NCBI GenBank assembly: GCA_046726215.1 | Contig: JBKPAA010000031.1 | Span: forward strand, 37,181-101,180 | Direction of reading: 5' to 3' | From: DASQUK01 sp046726215 | Lineage (GTDB): Bacteria; Actinomycetota; Acidimicrobiia; Acidimicrobiales; VFJN01 | DNA length: 64,000 bases | Shown: positions 56,927 through 64,000 of the stretch, piece after piece | Layout: every line of letters begins with the position of its first letter | Position numbering within the stretch: position 1 is the first letter of the stretch | Notes under the pieces: model-generated | Told to the model about the DNA's origin: nothing | Seen by the model: the letters and a program-made list of their open reading frames with translations, nothing else | The model's database searches: none | Program-made: the position numbers and the translations under genes

Positions 56927-58144
56927 TCAGGAGTCCCATTCGACCAACAACTGCAGCGGCGATCGGAAGGTCGTGTTGCGGGAGAACGAGACCTCTTGCG
57001 GCTCGACCAGGCGCGCGTGCGGCAGTCTGGCGGTGACCTCCTGCAGCACCACCTGCGCTTCGAGTCGCGCCAAGGATGCGCCAAGACAAAAGTGGATCCC
57101 GTGTCCGAACGCGAGGTGCCGGCTGGCGCTCGGGCGGCAGACGTCCAAGCCGTCGCCACCGGGAAACACCGCCTCGTCGTGGTTGGCCGACCCGAGCAGC
57201 AGCAGCACGTTTGCACCCGCTGGCAGGTTCGCGTCGCCGACCGTCGTGTCGTGCTTGACCTTGCGCTTGACGGCCAGCACTGGCGTGCAGAAGCGCAGGA
57301 GCTCCTCGACCGCGCCTGGAATCAGACCCGGATCACGGCACAGCGCTTCCCACTGCTCGCGGTCTCGCAGAAGCTGCAGAAAGCTGGTTGCCAGCAGGCC
57401 GGTGGTTGTCTCGTGGCCGGCGGTCAGCTGGCCGAAGACCAGTGCGGCCATTTCGTCCCTCGTGATCGACTTGTCGCCACGCTGGTACTCACGCACGAGA
57501 TCGCTTGGCAGATCGTCGCCGGGCTGGGTGAAGCGCTCGTCCACCAGCGCTTCGCAGTACCGCCAGTACGCCACGACGTTCTCCGCGTGCGGCACCTGAT
57601 CGGATTCCGACAGGCTGCCGAAGTTGAGTTGGACGCGGCTCTGGGCCCACGTCTTGACGTTCGGCACATCGGAGTCGGGAATGCCAAGCAGCAGGAAGAT
57701 CACGAGGGCCGGCAGGTCATAGGCAAGGTCGGCCACCCAGTCACCCCGTCCGCGCGGGGCCATGCGTCCGATCATGCGCACCGCAATCTCGCGTATCTGG
57801 GGCTCGAGCACCGCCACGCGCCGGGGGGTGAACGCCTTGTTGACGAACGAGCGCAGCCGGGTGTGGTCAGGTGGGTTGCGGCCAAGCAAGCCCGATTTGA
57901 CGCTCAGTCCGCTGCCGAGTTTGCGCTCAATGGCCGGCGGCCGAGGCCGGAAAGGACTCTGGGCGTTCTCGGATGAGAATGTGGCCGGATCCCGCAGAAT
58001 GGCCATGACATCCTCGTAGCGAGGCACAACCCAGTAGTCGAGCTCCGGGCTGTAGAAAGCAGTCGCCTCGGATCGCGCGCGCTGATAGAACGCGAAGGGG
58101 TCGGCGACGTCAAACGGCTGGAACTCGTCAGCCAGCGCCCTCAT
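56927..58144 (-). CDS. Cytochrome P450
   Basis: 405-residue bacterial class I P450: the I-helix GQLTAGHETTTG with the oxygen-activating acid/Thr pair, and the heme loop HLAFGHGIHFCLGASLARLE with the Cys thiolate ligand. It oxidises a small hydrophobic substrate, not identifiable from sequence. ATG 58144 is preferred (TACCCT 9 nt upstream); ATG 58162 would overlap the box. Its DNA looks less GC-rich than its neighbours'. No redox partner gene is adjacent. Confidence 0.94.
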   Translation of the reverse strand: MRALADEFQPFDVADPFAFYQRARSEATAFYSPELDYWVVPRYEDVMAILRDPATFSSENAQSPFRPRPPAIERKLGSGLSVKSGLLGRNPPDHTRLRSFVNKAFTPRRVAVLEPQIREIAVRMIGRMAPRGRGDWVADLAYDLPALVIFLLLGIPDSDVPNVKTWAQSRVQLNFGSLSESDQVPHAENVVAYWRYCEALVDERFTQPGDDLPSDLVREYQRGDKSITRDEMAALVFGQLTAGHETTTGLLATSFLQLLRDREQWEALCRDPGLIPGAVEELLRFCTPVLAVKRKVKHDTTVGDANLPAGANVLLLLGSANHDEAVFPGGDGLDVCRPSASRHLAFGHGIHFCLGASLARLEAQVVLQEVTARLPHARLVEPQEVSFSRNTTFRSPLQLLVEWDS

Positions 58145-58153
58145 CGTGCCGCG

Positions 58154-58159
58154 AGGGTA
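58154..58159 (-). promoter_or_regulatory. -10-like box TACCCT of the P450 gene
   Basis: TACCCT, 9 nt before the ATG at 58144; 16 bp from the divergent -10 box of the hydrolase gene. Confidence 0.4.
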
Positions 58160-58175
58160 CATGTCGTACGGCGCC

Positions 58176-58181
58176 TACTCT
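58176..58181 (+). promoter_or_regulatory. -10 box TACTCT of the hydrolase gene, leaderless
   Basis: TACTCT, 7 nt before the GTG at 58189. Confidence 0.55.
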
Positions 58182-58188
58182 GCGGAGC

Positions 58189-58935
58189 GTGCCCATCGTG
58201 CTCGTACACGGCGTGCCGGAGATCGACGCGATCTGGGACGACTTTCGGGCGCACCTCGTCGGGCGCGAAAGCATCACCCTTGCGCCGCCAGGGTTCGGCG
58301 CACCTGTGCCGGACGGCTTCGGTGCAACCAGCGACGACTACGTCGCGTGGCTCACGGCCGAGCTCCGTTTGATCGAAGGTCCCATCGACCTGCTTGGCCA
58401 TGATTGGGGCGGTGGCCATGTCTTCCGCGCGGTGGCCGCTCATCCTCAGCTCGTGCGCTCGTGGGCGATCGATCTCGCCGGTTGCTTCGACCCGGAGTAC
58501 GTCTGGCACGACAATGCCCAAACCTGGCAGACGGCCGGCGCCGGCGAGGCTCTCATCGCGCAACGCCTCGCTACGTCGCCCGCGGATCGAGCCAGCGGGT
58601 ACGTGTCGCGCGGCATGTCCGAACGCGCGGCGGCGCAGTGCATGGAGGCGTTCGACGCGTCGATGGGCCGCTGCATTCTGGCCCTGTATCGCTCGGCGGC
58701 CCAGCCGAGGATGGCCGAGTGGGGCGCGAACGTAGCTGGTCTCCGCTCGCGTCCGGGTCTCGTCATGATCCCGGCCGACGATGCGTACACGGGTGGCGAA
58801 GCCCTCGCCCGCCGCACCGCTGAACGGACTGATGCTCAGGTGGCGCTCCTCACCGGCCTGGGCCATTGGTGGCTGTGCCAAGACCCGGAGCGGGCAGCCG
58901 CCGCGTACGGATCGTTCATTGCCGCCGCAGGATGA
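58189..58935 (+). CDS. Alpha/beta hydrolase, divergent from P450
   Basis: 248 residues: PIVLVHGVPEIDAIW (oxyanion strand), the elbow DLLGHDWGGGH in which Asp is the nucleophile (as in epoxide hydrolases and haloalkane dehalogenases, not Ser), and GLGHWWLCQDPER with the late His. An Asp nucleophile with a divergent P450 suggests hydrolysis of an epoxide or halide made or used in the same pathway (inference). GTG 58189 is set by the -10 box. Confidence 0.88.
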   Translation: MPIVLVHGVPEIDAIWDDFRAHLVGRESITLAPPGFGAPVPDGFGATSDDYVAWLTAELRLIEGPIDLLGHDWGGGHVFRAVAAHPQLVRSWAIDLAGCFDPEYVWHDNAQTWQTAGAGEALIAQRLATSPADRASGYVSRGMSERAAAQCMEAFDASMGRCILALYRSAAQPRMAEWGANVAGLRSRPGLVMIPADDAYTGGEALARRTAERTDAQVALLTGLGHWWLCQDPERAAAAYGSFIAAAG

Positions 58936-58982
58936 TCAGCGGTCACGGCGGGGAGCCGCCCACTAGGGTCGCCCTGCCGACC

Positions 58983-58988
58983 TATCCT
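58983..58988 (+). promoter_or_regulatory. -10 box TATCCT of the split-barrel protein gene, leaderless
   Basis: TATCCT, 7 nt before the ATG at 58996. Confidence 0.55.
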
Positions 58989-58995
58989 CGGGCGC

Positions 58996-59370
58996 ATGAG
59001 CATCGCGGTGAGCCTGCAGGAGCTGCACGACTGCATCGAGGTGTCCGGCCCGCGGGCCTTCCTGGTGACGGTCTCCGAGGGCGGAGAGGCTCACGTCGTG
59101 TCGGTGGTCGTGCGGCGGGAGGGCGACGCCTTGGCCTTCGATGCCGGTCGGACGTCCCGGGCCAACCTGCAGGCCCGGCCCACGGCGACGCTGTTGTGGC
59201 CGTCGAGGGCGTGGGACGACGGCGAGTACAGCCTGATCGTGGACGGGACCGGCGACACGTCCGACGAGGGCGACGCGGTCACCGTCCATCCCACGGCGGC
59301 CGTGCTGCATCGCATCGCCGGCAGCACCGGCGACGGCCCCAGCTGCATCCGGGTCCTCTCCCGGGACTGA
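58996..59370 (+). CDS. PNPOx-like flavin/F420-binding split-barrel protein
   Basis: 124 residues of the pyridoxamine-5'-phosphate-oxidase-like fold: RAFLVTVSEGGEAHVVSVVV, LAFDAGRTSRANLQARPTATLLW and the C-terminal CIRVLSRD. Such small proteins bind FMN or F420; the FO synthase in this window shows that F420 is likely made here. Enzyme activity is not determinable. It is convergent with the DUF3151 gene (13 bp apart). Confidence 0.82.
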   Translation: MSIAVSLQELHDCIEVSGPRAFLVTVSEGGEAHVVSVVVRREGDALAFDAGRTSRANLQARPTATLLWPSRAWDDGEYSLIVDGTGDTSDEGDAVTVHPTAAVLHRIAGSTGDGPSCIRVLSRD

Positions 59371-59382
59371 GGGACCGTCCGA

Positions 59383-59820
59383 TCAACCGGAGGGCGGCCA
59401 GTCGGGGTCGAGCTGGCGGAGGAACACGGCGCAGCGCTCGGCCTCGCCGACCTCGCCGATGGCATCGGCCGACACCCGCAGGCCGTCGAGCGCGCGCAGG
59501 AACCCGCGGTTCTGCGGATGCCGCCACCGCACGTAGCCCGACCCGCGCCAGCCGTTGGCCCGCAGGCGGTCGAGGCCCCGGTGATAGCCGACCCGGTAGC
59601 AGGCGTAGCGCTCGACGTCGTCGCGACCGAGGGCGCCGAGCTGCGCCCAGCCTTCGAGAACCCGGGGCCAGCGGGCCACGACCGCCGCCGTCGCCTCCCG
59701 GCGTTCCGCCTCGGGGCGCAGCAACGCATCCTCGAGCGCCCCCAGGGCCTCCGCGGGCTCGTCGTCCAGCACCGTCTCCGGCGGCCCCGAGGTGGTCATG
59801 TTGACCGGCTGATCGCTCAT
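59383..59820 (-). CDS. DUF3151 family protein
   Basis: 145 residues of the actinobacterial DUF3151 family, all alpha: PAEALGALEDALLRPE, RWPRVLEGWAQLGALG, AYRVGYHRG-type segment (YACYRVGYHRGLDRLRANGW) and the end CAVFLRQLDPDWPPSG. Function unknown. Its ATG overlaps the patatin stop by 4 bp (ATGA), so it is translationally coupled to patatin. Confidence 0.88.
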   Translation of the reverse strand: MSDQPVNMTTSGPPETVLDDEPAEALGALEDALLRPEAERREATAAVVARWPRVLEGWAQLGALGRDDVERYACYRVGYHRGLDRLRANGWRGSGYVRWRHPQNRGFLRALDGLRVSADAIGEVGEAERCAVFLRQLDPDWPPSG

Positions 59821-60704
59821 ACCAGGACCTCGGTCGGGAGCTCCCGCCCCGCCAGGTAGGCGCTCGACGCCTCGTAGGCCAGCGAGATCAGCTCGGAGGT
59901 GCGGGTGAAGTCGTTGTAGCGCATGAGTGGCGCCTGCCCGGTGGGCAACAGATGGAGCTCGATGTCGGACGGCATGGCGGCCAGCTCGCGCTTGAAGCGG
60001 TGGTGCCGGGCGATCCAGTACGCCTGGACGGCGACGTCGAGCGGGCGCTTTGGCTCCGGCCGGGGACGTGAGAACAGGCCTACCTGGAGCACGTACAGCG
60101 TGCGCGCCCCCAGCTCGACGGCGCGGCTCATGGGGACGTCGTCGACGATGCCGCCGTCGAGGTAGCGCACGCCGTCGATCTCGACCGCCGGGTAGACCGC
60201 GGGCAGGGCGGCGGAGGCCAGGATCGGTTCGATCAGCGGTCCCGACCGGAACCACACCTCGCGCACGCCCGCGACGTCGGTGGCCACGCACTGGAAGGGC
60301 ACCGACAGCTCCTCGAACGTCCTCGCCGTCAACGTCTGCTGGAGATGACGACGCAGCCCGTGGCTCTCGTGGATGGCCTCGCCCCGCCGGGCGATGGCCA
60401 CGGCGTTCGGCAGCCAGCCGGCCGGCATCAGTTCCTTGCCGTCTAGGGCACGCCACAGCCGCTCGAGGCGAAGTGCGCCCGCCAGGGTGGGATCCTCCGC
60501 AAGTCCGGCACCGTTGATGGCCCCCACCGAGCAACCGAGGATCAGGTCGGGTCGGATGTCGTGCTCGAGCAGGGCCCGCATCATCCCGATCTGGAGCGCT
60601 CCGAGGTTGCCACCGCCCGACAGCACGAACGCGACCGGCGGGGCGGACTCCCGCCCGTCTCGCCGGCTCGTCCGGCCTCTCAGCAGCCCACGCAGGTTGG
60701 CCAT
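59817..60704 (-). CDS. Patatin-like phospholipase
   Basis: 295 residues with the patatin catalytic dyad: oxyanion glycines FVLSGGGNLGALQIG, nucleophile Ser in LILGCSVGAINGAG (GxSxG) and the Asp in YLDGGIVDDVP (DGG). It hydrolyses lipid acyl esters. No signal peptide or membrane anchor. TAGCGT lies 9 nt before the ATG and overlaps the stop of the next upstream gene. Confidence 0.93.
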   Translation of the reverse strand: MANLRGLLRGRTSRRDGRESAPPVAFVLSGGGNLGALQIGMMRALLEHDIRPDLILGCSVGAINGAGLAEDPTLAGALRLERLWRALDGKELMPAGWLPNAVAIARRGEAIHESHGLRRHLQQTLTARTFEELSVPFQCVATDVAGVREVWFRSGPLIEPILASAALPAVYPAVEIDGVRYLDGGIVDDVPMSRAVELGARTLYVLQVGLFSRPRPEPKRPLDVAVQAYWIARHHRFKRELAAMPSDIELHLLPTGQAPLMRYNDFTRTSELISLAYEASSAYLAGRELPTEVLV

Positions 60705-60713
60705 CGGTGCCTC

Positions 60714-60719
60714 ACGCTA
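60714..60719 (-). promoter_or_regulatory. -10-like box TAGCGT of the patatin-DUF3151 operon
   Basis: TAGCGT, 9 nt before the ATG at 60704; overlaps the stop codon of the upstream hydrolase gene. Confidence 0.4.
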
Positions 60720-61517
60720 TCGGCGCCCGGATGGCGGGCAGAAGGACCCCCGAACGAGGTCCGCGAACGCCGACGGGTGCGTCAGGTGGGCGCCGTGGTC
60801 GGCGCCGTCGATCGTCCTCAGCACGCCGTGGGGGGCGCGGCGCGCCAACTCCTCGGCCCCGCGCCGGTGCTGGGGCTTGGTCTCGGAGCCGAACGCCGCC
60901 ACCACCGGGACCGTGACCCGTTCGGCCCGGTAGGGCGGTGGCGCCGGCACGAGCACCGACCGAAGCTCGGCCAGCAGGGTGGCGCCCTCGGCGCGGCGCT
61001 CGGCCCGCACCGGGGCGGGCAACCGGTCCCAATGGTCATCGCCGAGCATGCGTCGCAGGAATGCCTCGGCCACGTCACCGGGGTCGATCTCGGGACCGTC
61101 GCTTCCGTCGGCGGCGCTCGCCAGGGCTGCCCGTCCGGCCGAATCGGCGGGCCACCAGGGCTCCCACATCATCGGAGCCTCGTACGCCACCACCGCACCC
61201 GCCAGCTCGGGCGATCGTTCGGCCAGCGCCAGGCAGATGACGCCACCGAGGCTGTGTCCCACCAGTGCCGCCGCCCGCCGGGTACCGACCAGCGCCGCCA
61301 GATCGTCGACGTGCTGTGCCAACGAGGTGCCGGGGCCGGCGGCAAGCGACCGGCCATAGCCTCGACGGTCGTAGCGCAGGACCTGGCAATCACCCTCGAG
61401 TGCCCTGCGCACGCGCAGCATGCTGCTGGCGCGGTCCATCGCCCCGTGCACGAGCACGACCAGGGGCCCGTCGCCCACCTCCTGCGCCCACAGCCCGCTC
61501 GTACGCCCGCCGGTCAC
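60717..61517 (-). CDS. Alpha/beta hydrolase
   Basis: 266 residues: LVVLVHGAMDRASSM (oxyanion strand), AALVGHSLGGVICLALAE (Ser nucleophile) and IDGADHGAHLTHPSAF (late His), with an Asp in AFGSETKP or PSAFAD. Substrate unknown. GTG 61517 overlaps the pyruvate kinase stop by 4 bp (GTGA), so it is co-expressed with pyruvate kinase. Confidence 0.88.
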   Translation of the reverse strand: MTGGRTSGLWAQEVGDGPLVVLVHGAMDRASSMLRVRRALEGDCQVLRYDRRGYGRSLAAGPGTSLAQHVDDLAALVGTRRAAALVGHSLGGVICLALAERSPELAGAVVAYEAPMMWEPWWPADSAGRAALASAADGSDGPEIDPGDVAEAFLRRMLGDDHWDRLPAPVRAERRAEGATLLAELRSVLVPAPPPYRAERVTVPVVAAFGSETKPQHRRGAEELARRAPHGVLRTIDGADHGAHLTHPSAFADLVRGSFCPPSGRR

Positions 61518-62932
61518 GATACGGCGACCACCCGCAGGACGTCGGTCCGGCCGGGGCTGGTGTCGGGGGCGCCGGCGAGCACTGCGATCGACTCGCCGTG
61601 GCGGACCATCCCCTCCCGGACGGTGGCCTCGACCACACACCAGACCATCTCGTCGGTGGTGGCGTACTCGTCGACCAGCAGCGGCTCCACGCCCCAGGAC
61701 AACGCCAGCTGTCGCGCCGTTTCCGGCGACGGGCTGGCGCCGATCAGCCGGCACTGTGGGCGCAGGGCGGCCATGGCCCGGGCGGTGGTCCCGGCGCGGG
61801 TGCAGCAGACGATCGCCGCCAGATCGAGTTCGACCGCCGCCCGCAGCGCGGCGTGGGCCATCGCCACGGTCACCGCCTTGGGCGACGGCGCGCGCCGCTT
61901 CCCCAGCCCCTGCTCGTAGACGCCCCGCCGGTCGTCGAACTCCTCGGTCCGCACCGCGATGCCCGCCATGGTCTCGACGGCCAGCGCTGGGTGGCGCCCG
62001 ATCGCGGTCTCGGCCGAGAGCATCAGGGCATCGCTGCCATCGACCACGGCGTTGGCCACGTCCGACGCCTCGGCCCTGGTGGGCGACGGCGCCGTGACCA
62101 TCGACTCGAGCATCTGGGTGGCCGTCACCACCGGCAGCCCCCGCGCCCCGCACGCGCCGATGATCTCCTTCTGCAGATGTGGAACGTCTGCGATCGGGAA
62201 GTCGATGCCCAGGTCGCCACGGGCGACCATCGCCCCGTCGGCCACGTCCAACAGCTCGTCGAGGTGCTCGACGGCGGCACGGGTCTCGATCTTGGCCATG
62301 AGCTGGGGCCGATGGTCGCCGAGCGCCTCGCGCACCCGAACCAGCTCGTCGGCCGTCCGCACGAACGACACCGCCACCCAGTCCGCAGCCTTGGCCACAT
62401 CGTCGACCAGCCGCAGGTCGTCGTCCGTGGGCACCGCCGGTAGCCAGCGGTCCGACGGGAGGTGCACGCCCGGCCGCCCCTGCAAACGCCCGGCCGTGCG
62501 CACCACCGCCGGCACCGAGTCACCCCCCACCCCGGTCGCCTCGAGCGTCACCATACCGTCGCCCAGCACCACCGTGTCCCCGGGACGCACGGCATCGGCC
62601 ACGTGTGGCTCGTCGATGACGATGCGGTGGCCGTCGCTGGCACCCTGCCCGATGACGAGCGTGACCTCGTCGCCGTCGGCGAGGAAGATCCCACCCTCGG
62701 GGAACGGCCCGGCCCGCACCTTGGGACCGGGGAGGTCGGCGAGCACGCCGATGGTCTCGCCCCGGCGCCGGGCGAGCTCGCGTACCGCCTCCATGCGCCC
62801 GCGGTGCTCGTCGGCGGTGCCGTGGGCCAGGCCCAGGCGAACGACGTTGACGCCGGCGTCGAGCAGCGCGTCGAGGACGCCCGGCGGATCGGACGCCGGA
62901 CCCAGCGTGGCGACGATCTTGGTGCGACGCAC
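61514..62932 (-). CDS. pyk: Pyruvate kinase with altered potassium-site residues
   Basis: Makes pyruvate and ATP from phosphoenolpyruvate. 472 residues with the usual barrel: RTKIVATLGPASD, ADLPGPKVRAGPF, LMAKIETRAAVEHLD (catalytic Lys), ARGDLGIDFP and ATQMLESMV. Odd points: the normally invariant RxNxSHG is RLGLAHG (Asn to Gly34, Ser to Ala36), and the LDTKGPE region is ADLPGPK, with Leu67 and Lys71, as in pyruvate kinases that work without potassium. Fold and catalytic residues are otherwise intact. GTG 62932. Confidence 0.93.
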   Translation of the reverse strand: MRRTKIVATLGPASDPPGVLDALLDAGVNVVRLGLAHGTADEHRGRMEAVRELARRRGETIGVLADLPGPKVRAGPFPEGGIFLADGDEVTLVIGQGASDGHRIVIDEPHVADAVRPGDTVVLGDGMVTLEATGVGGDSVPAVVRTAGRLQGRPGVHLPSDRWLPAVPTDDDLRLVDDVAKAADWVAVSFVRTADELVRVREALGDHRPQLMAKIETRAAVEHLDELLDVADGAMVARGDLGIDFPIADVPHLQKEIIGACGARGLPVVTATQMLESMVTAPSPTRAEASDVANAVVDGSDALMLSAETAIGRHPALAVETMAGIAVRTEEFDDRRGVYEQGLGKRRAPSPKAVTVAMAHAALRAAVELDLAAIVCCTRAGTTARAMAALRPQCRLIGASPSPETARQLALSWGVEPLLVDEYATTDEMVWCVVEATVREGMVRHGESIAVLAGAPDTSPGRTDVLRVVAVS

Positions 62933-62938
62933 GAGTCG

Positions 62939-63331
62939 TCAGTCCGCTACGCGTCGCCGCAGCGGGTGGTCGTCGGGCACCTCGATGAGCCGGATCTGCA
63001 CGCCGTCGGGATCGGCGATCCAGCACTCCCGCAGTCCCCAGGGCTCGGTCTTGGGCGGGCGCTGCACCTCCACCCCCTGCGCCCGCAGGCGTTCGTGCTC
63101 AGCGTCGACGTCGGGGACCTGGAGCCATAGCGTGCCGCCGGCTGCCGACACCGAGCTCGAGTCGCTGACGAGCTCGAGGAACCCGCCGCCGAGGAAGAAG
63201 ACCACGCCCGTCACCCGTCCGCCGGCGCCGTATTCGCGATAGACGTGCAGGCCCAGGACGTCGCGATACCAGCGAACGGCGTCCTCGAAGACCGACGGGC
63301 GCAGCAGTATCCGGCTCGAGAGGACGTCCAC
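62939..63331 (-). CDS. VOC/glyoxalase-family protein
   Basis: 130-residue vicinal-oxygen-chelate fold: ILLRPSVFEDAVRWYRDVLGLHVYRE, GVVFFLGGGFLELV, LWLQVPDVDAEHERL and ECWIADPDGVQIRLIEV, with the metal Glu in FLELV and RLIEV. Many are lyases, dioxygenases or resistance proteins; the role is unknown. It leads into pyruvate kinase with a 6-bp gap. A TACCGT box lies 8 nt before the GTG. Confidence 0.87.
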   Translation of the reverse strand: MDVLSSRILLRPSVFEDAVRWYRDVLGLHVYREYGAGGRVTGVVFFLGGGFLELVSDSSSVSAAGGTLWLQVPDVDAEHERLRAQGVEVQRPPKTEPWGLRECWIADPDGVQIRLIEVPDDHPLRRRVAD

Positions 63332-63339
63332 GGTGCGCC

Positions 63340-63345
63340 ACGGTA
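63340..63345 (-). promoter_or_regulatory. -10-like box TACCGT of the glyoxalase-pyk-hydrolase operon
   Basis: TACCGT, 8 nt before the GTG at 63331; divergent from the phosphatase promoter at 63391. Confidence 0.45.
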
Positions 63346-63390
63346 CCGAGCGTCCGGGGGACGATCGTGCGCTTCGCGCGGTCGTCCTCC

Positions 63391-63396
63391 TACTGT
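63391..63396 (+). promoter_or_regulatory. -10-like box TACTGT of the histidine phosphatase gene
   Basis: TACTGT, 10 nt before the ATG at 63407; predicted leader about 3 nt. Confidence 0.4.
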
Positions 63397-63406
63397 GCGA
63401 ACTTCG

Positions 63407-63994
63407 ATGGAGCTGCTGCTGATCCGCCACGCCCGCCCGCTGCGGGCCGAGAGCGTCGACGGTCCCGCCGACCCCGGCCTGTCGGAGCTCGGCCGGCGCC
63501 AGGTCGACGCGCTGGGGGCATGGCTGGTGCCCGAGGGGCTCGACGCGATCTACACCAGCCCGCTGCGCCGCGCCGTCGAGACGGCGGCGCCGCTGGGCGG
63601 GGCGCTGGGTCTGACGGTGACGCCCGACGCCGCGCTGGCGGAGTACGACGCCGACTCCACCGCCTACATCCCGATCGAGGAACTGCGGGCGGCCGGCGAT
63701 CCCCGCTGGATGGAGGTGCCCGACGACATTGCCGGCTTCCAGGCCCGCGTGGTCGGCGGTGTCGACCGCCTGGCCGCCGCCCATCCGTCGCAGCGGATCG
63801 CCCTCGTCTGTCACGGCGGTGTGATCAACGTGGTCGTCTCAGCGGTGCTGGGCGTGGGGCCGCAGATGCTCTTCCTGCCCGCCTACACGAGCATCTCGCG
63901 CGTCCTGATCGCGTCCACCGGCCAGCGCTCGCTGGCATCGCTCAACGAGACCGGCCACCTGCGGATGGCCGACGTCCCGCTCGTCGAGCTCTAG
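63407..63994 (+). CDS. Histidine phosphatase (phosphoglycerate-mutase-like)
   Basis: 195 residues: catalytic RHARP motif at the start (MELLLIRHARPLRAE), AIYTSPLRRAVETAAPL with the second Arg, and the second His in IALVCHGGVINVVVS. It dephosphorylates a small phospho-compound; the PGM/cobalamin/fructose-bisphosphatase-like branch cannot be told. It ends just before the window edge. Confidence 0.92.
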   Translation: MELLLIRHARPLRAESVDGPADPGLSELGRRQVDALGAWLVPEGLDAIYTSPLRRAVETAAPLGGALGLTVTPDAALAEYDADSTAYIPIEELRAAGDPRWMEVPDDIAGFQARVVGGVDRLAAAHPSQRIALVCHGGVINVVVSAVLGVGPQMLFLPAYTSISRVLIASTGQRSLASLNETGHLRMADVPLVEL

Positions 63995-64000
63995 TGGACG

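Noticed and set aside
55062..57599. Plus-strand open frame of 845 codons
   Set aside because: Antisense to the PLP enzyme, flavin reductase and P450, all with clear motifs on the minus strand.

Overview
The window is a 64-kb stretch of very GC-rich chromosomal DNA carrying about 66 protein genes. No tRNA, rRNA, CRISPR array, transposase, phage or plasmid gene was recognised, and no gap between genes exceeds about 300 bp. A complete Pup-proteasome gene set, a fused F420-precursor (FO) synthase, a two-gene WYL-regulator pair (pafB-pafC), a MarP-type acid-resistance protease, a LexA-type SOS box in front of an imuB/dnaE2 mutasome, and start codons sitting directly at TANNNT boxes all point to an actinobacterium. 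The gene order (helY-tatC-tatB ... pafC-pafB ... pafA ... prcA-prcB-pup-dop-mpa ... trmI) matches the actinobacterial Pup/Tat region. I infer a deep-branching lineage such as Acidimicrobiia, but the sequence alone does not prove this.

Region by region. 1-10.2 kb (minus strand): a truncated SKI2/Mtr4-type helicase, TatC, a TatB-like protein, a membrane GAF-adenylate cyclase, signal peptidase I and the PafC/PafB DNA-damage regulators, with a plus-strand glycerophosphodiesterase. 10.2-18.9 kb (minus): a DUF3866 protein, PafA ligase, proteasome alpha and beta subunits, Pup (already ending in Glu), Dop and the Mpa/ARC ATPase. Together these make the tag, attach and remove it, unfold the substrate and degrade it. 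19-24.2 kb: ferredoxin, MarP protease, and an operon with the tRNA m1A58 methyltransferase TrmI, the tRNA thiolase TtuA and a TtuB-like sulfur carrier, preceded by small membrane proteins and a LON-domain protein. 24.2-29 kb (plus): SOS-controlled imuB - DUF6504 - dnaE2. 29-33.5 kb (minus): PBP4-type DacB, a split ADP-forming acyl-CoA synthetase and a TetR repressor divergent from a fatty-acid desaturase. 34-42.5 kb (plus): a FIST sensor, transketolase, transaldolase and 6-phosphogluconolactonase (no zwf/opcA between them), a CYTH-like protein, an AraC regulator and a hydrolase. 42.7-52.9 kb: FO synthase, a LOG-family protein, polysaccharide deacetylase, small conserved proteins, a GH13 glucosidase and two amidohydrolases. 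52.9-64 kb: RNase D, rhodanese, MobA, a PLP decarboxylase, flavin reductase, a P450/hydrolase divergent pair, a split-barrel protein, DUF3151, patatin, hydrolase, pyruvate kinase, glyoxalase and a histidine phosphatase.

Three patterns cut across the genes. (1) Many genes start exactly 7 nt after a TANNNT box, so their mRNAs should be leaderless; this also settles several start codons. (2) A ~40-bp promoter module with a palindrome (GTCGGTC-TGC-GACCGAC) sits directly in front of tatB and pafB, with a third copy in tandem at pafB and a fourth, more degraded, near the ferredoxin gene. (3) A ~98-bp nested inverted repeat (outer arms starting GAGGCAAT, inner arms starting GAGG) follows three different genes. 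Families (2) and (3) are the least explained structures here.
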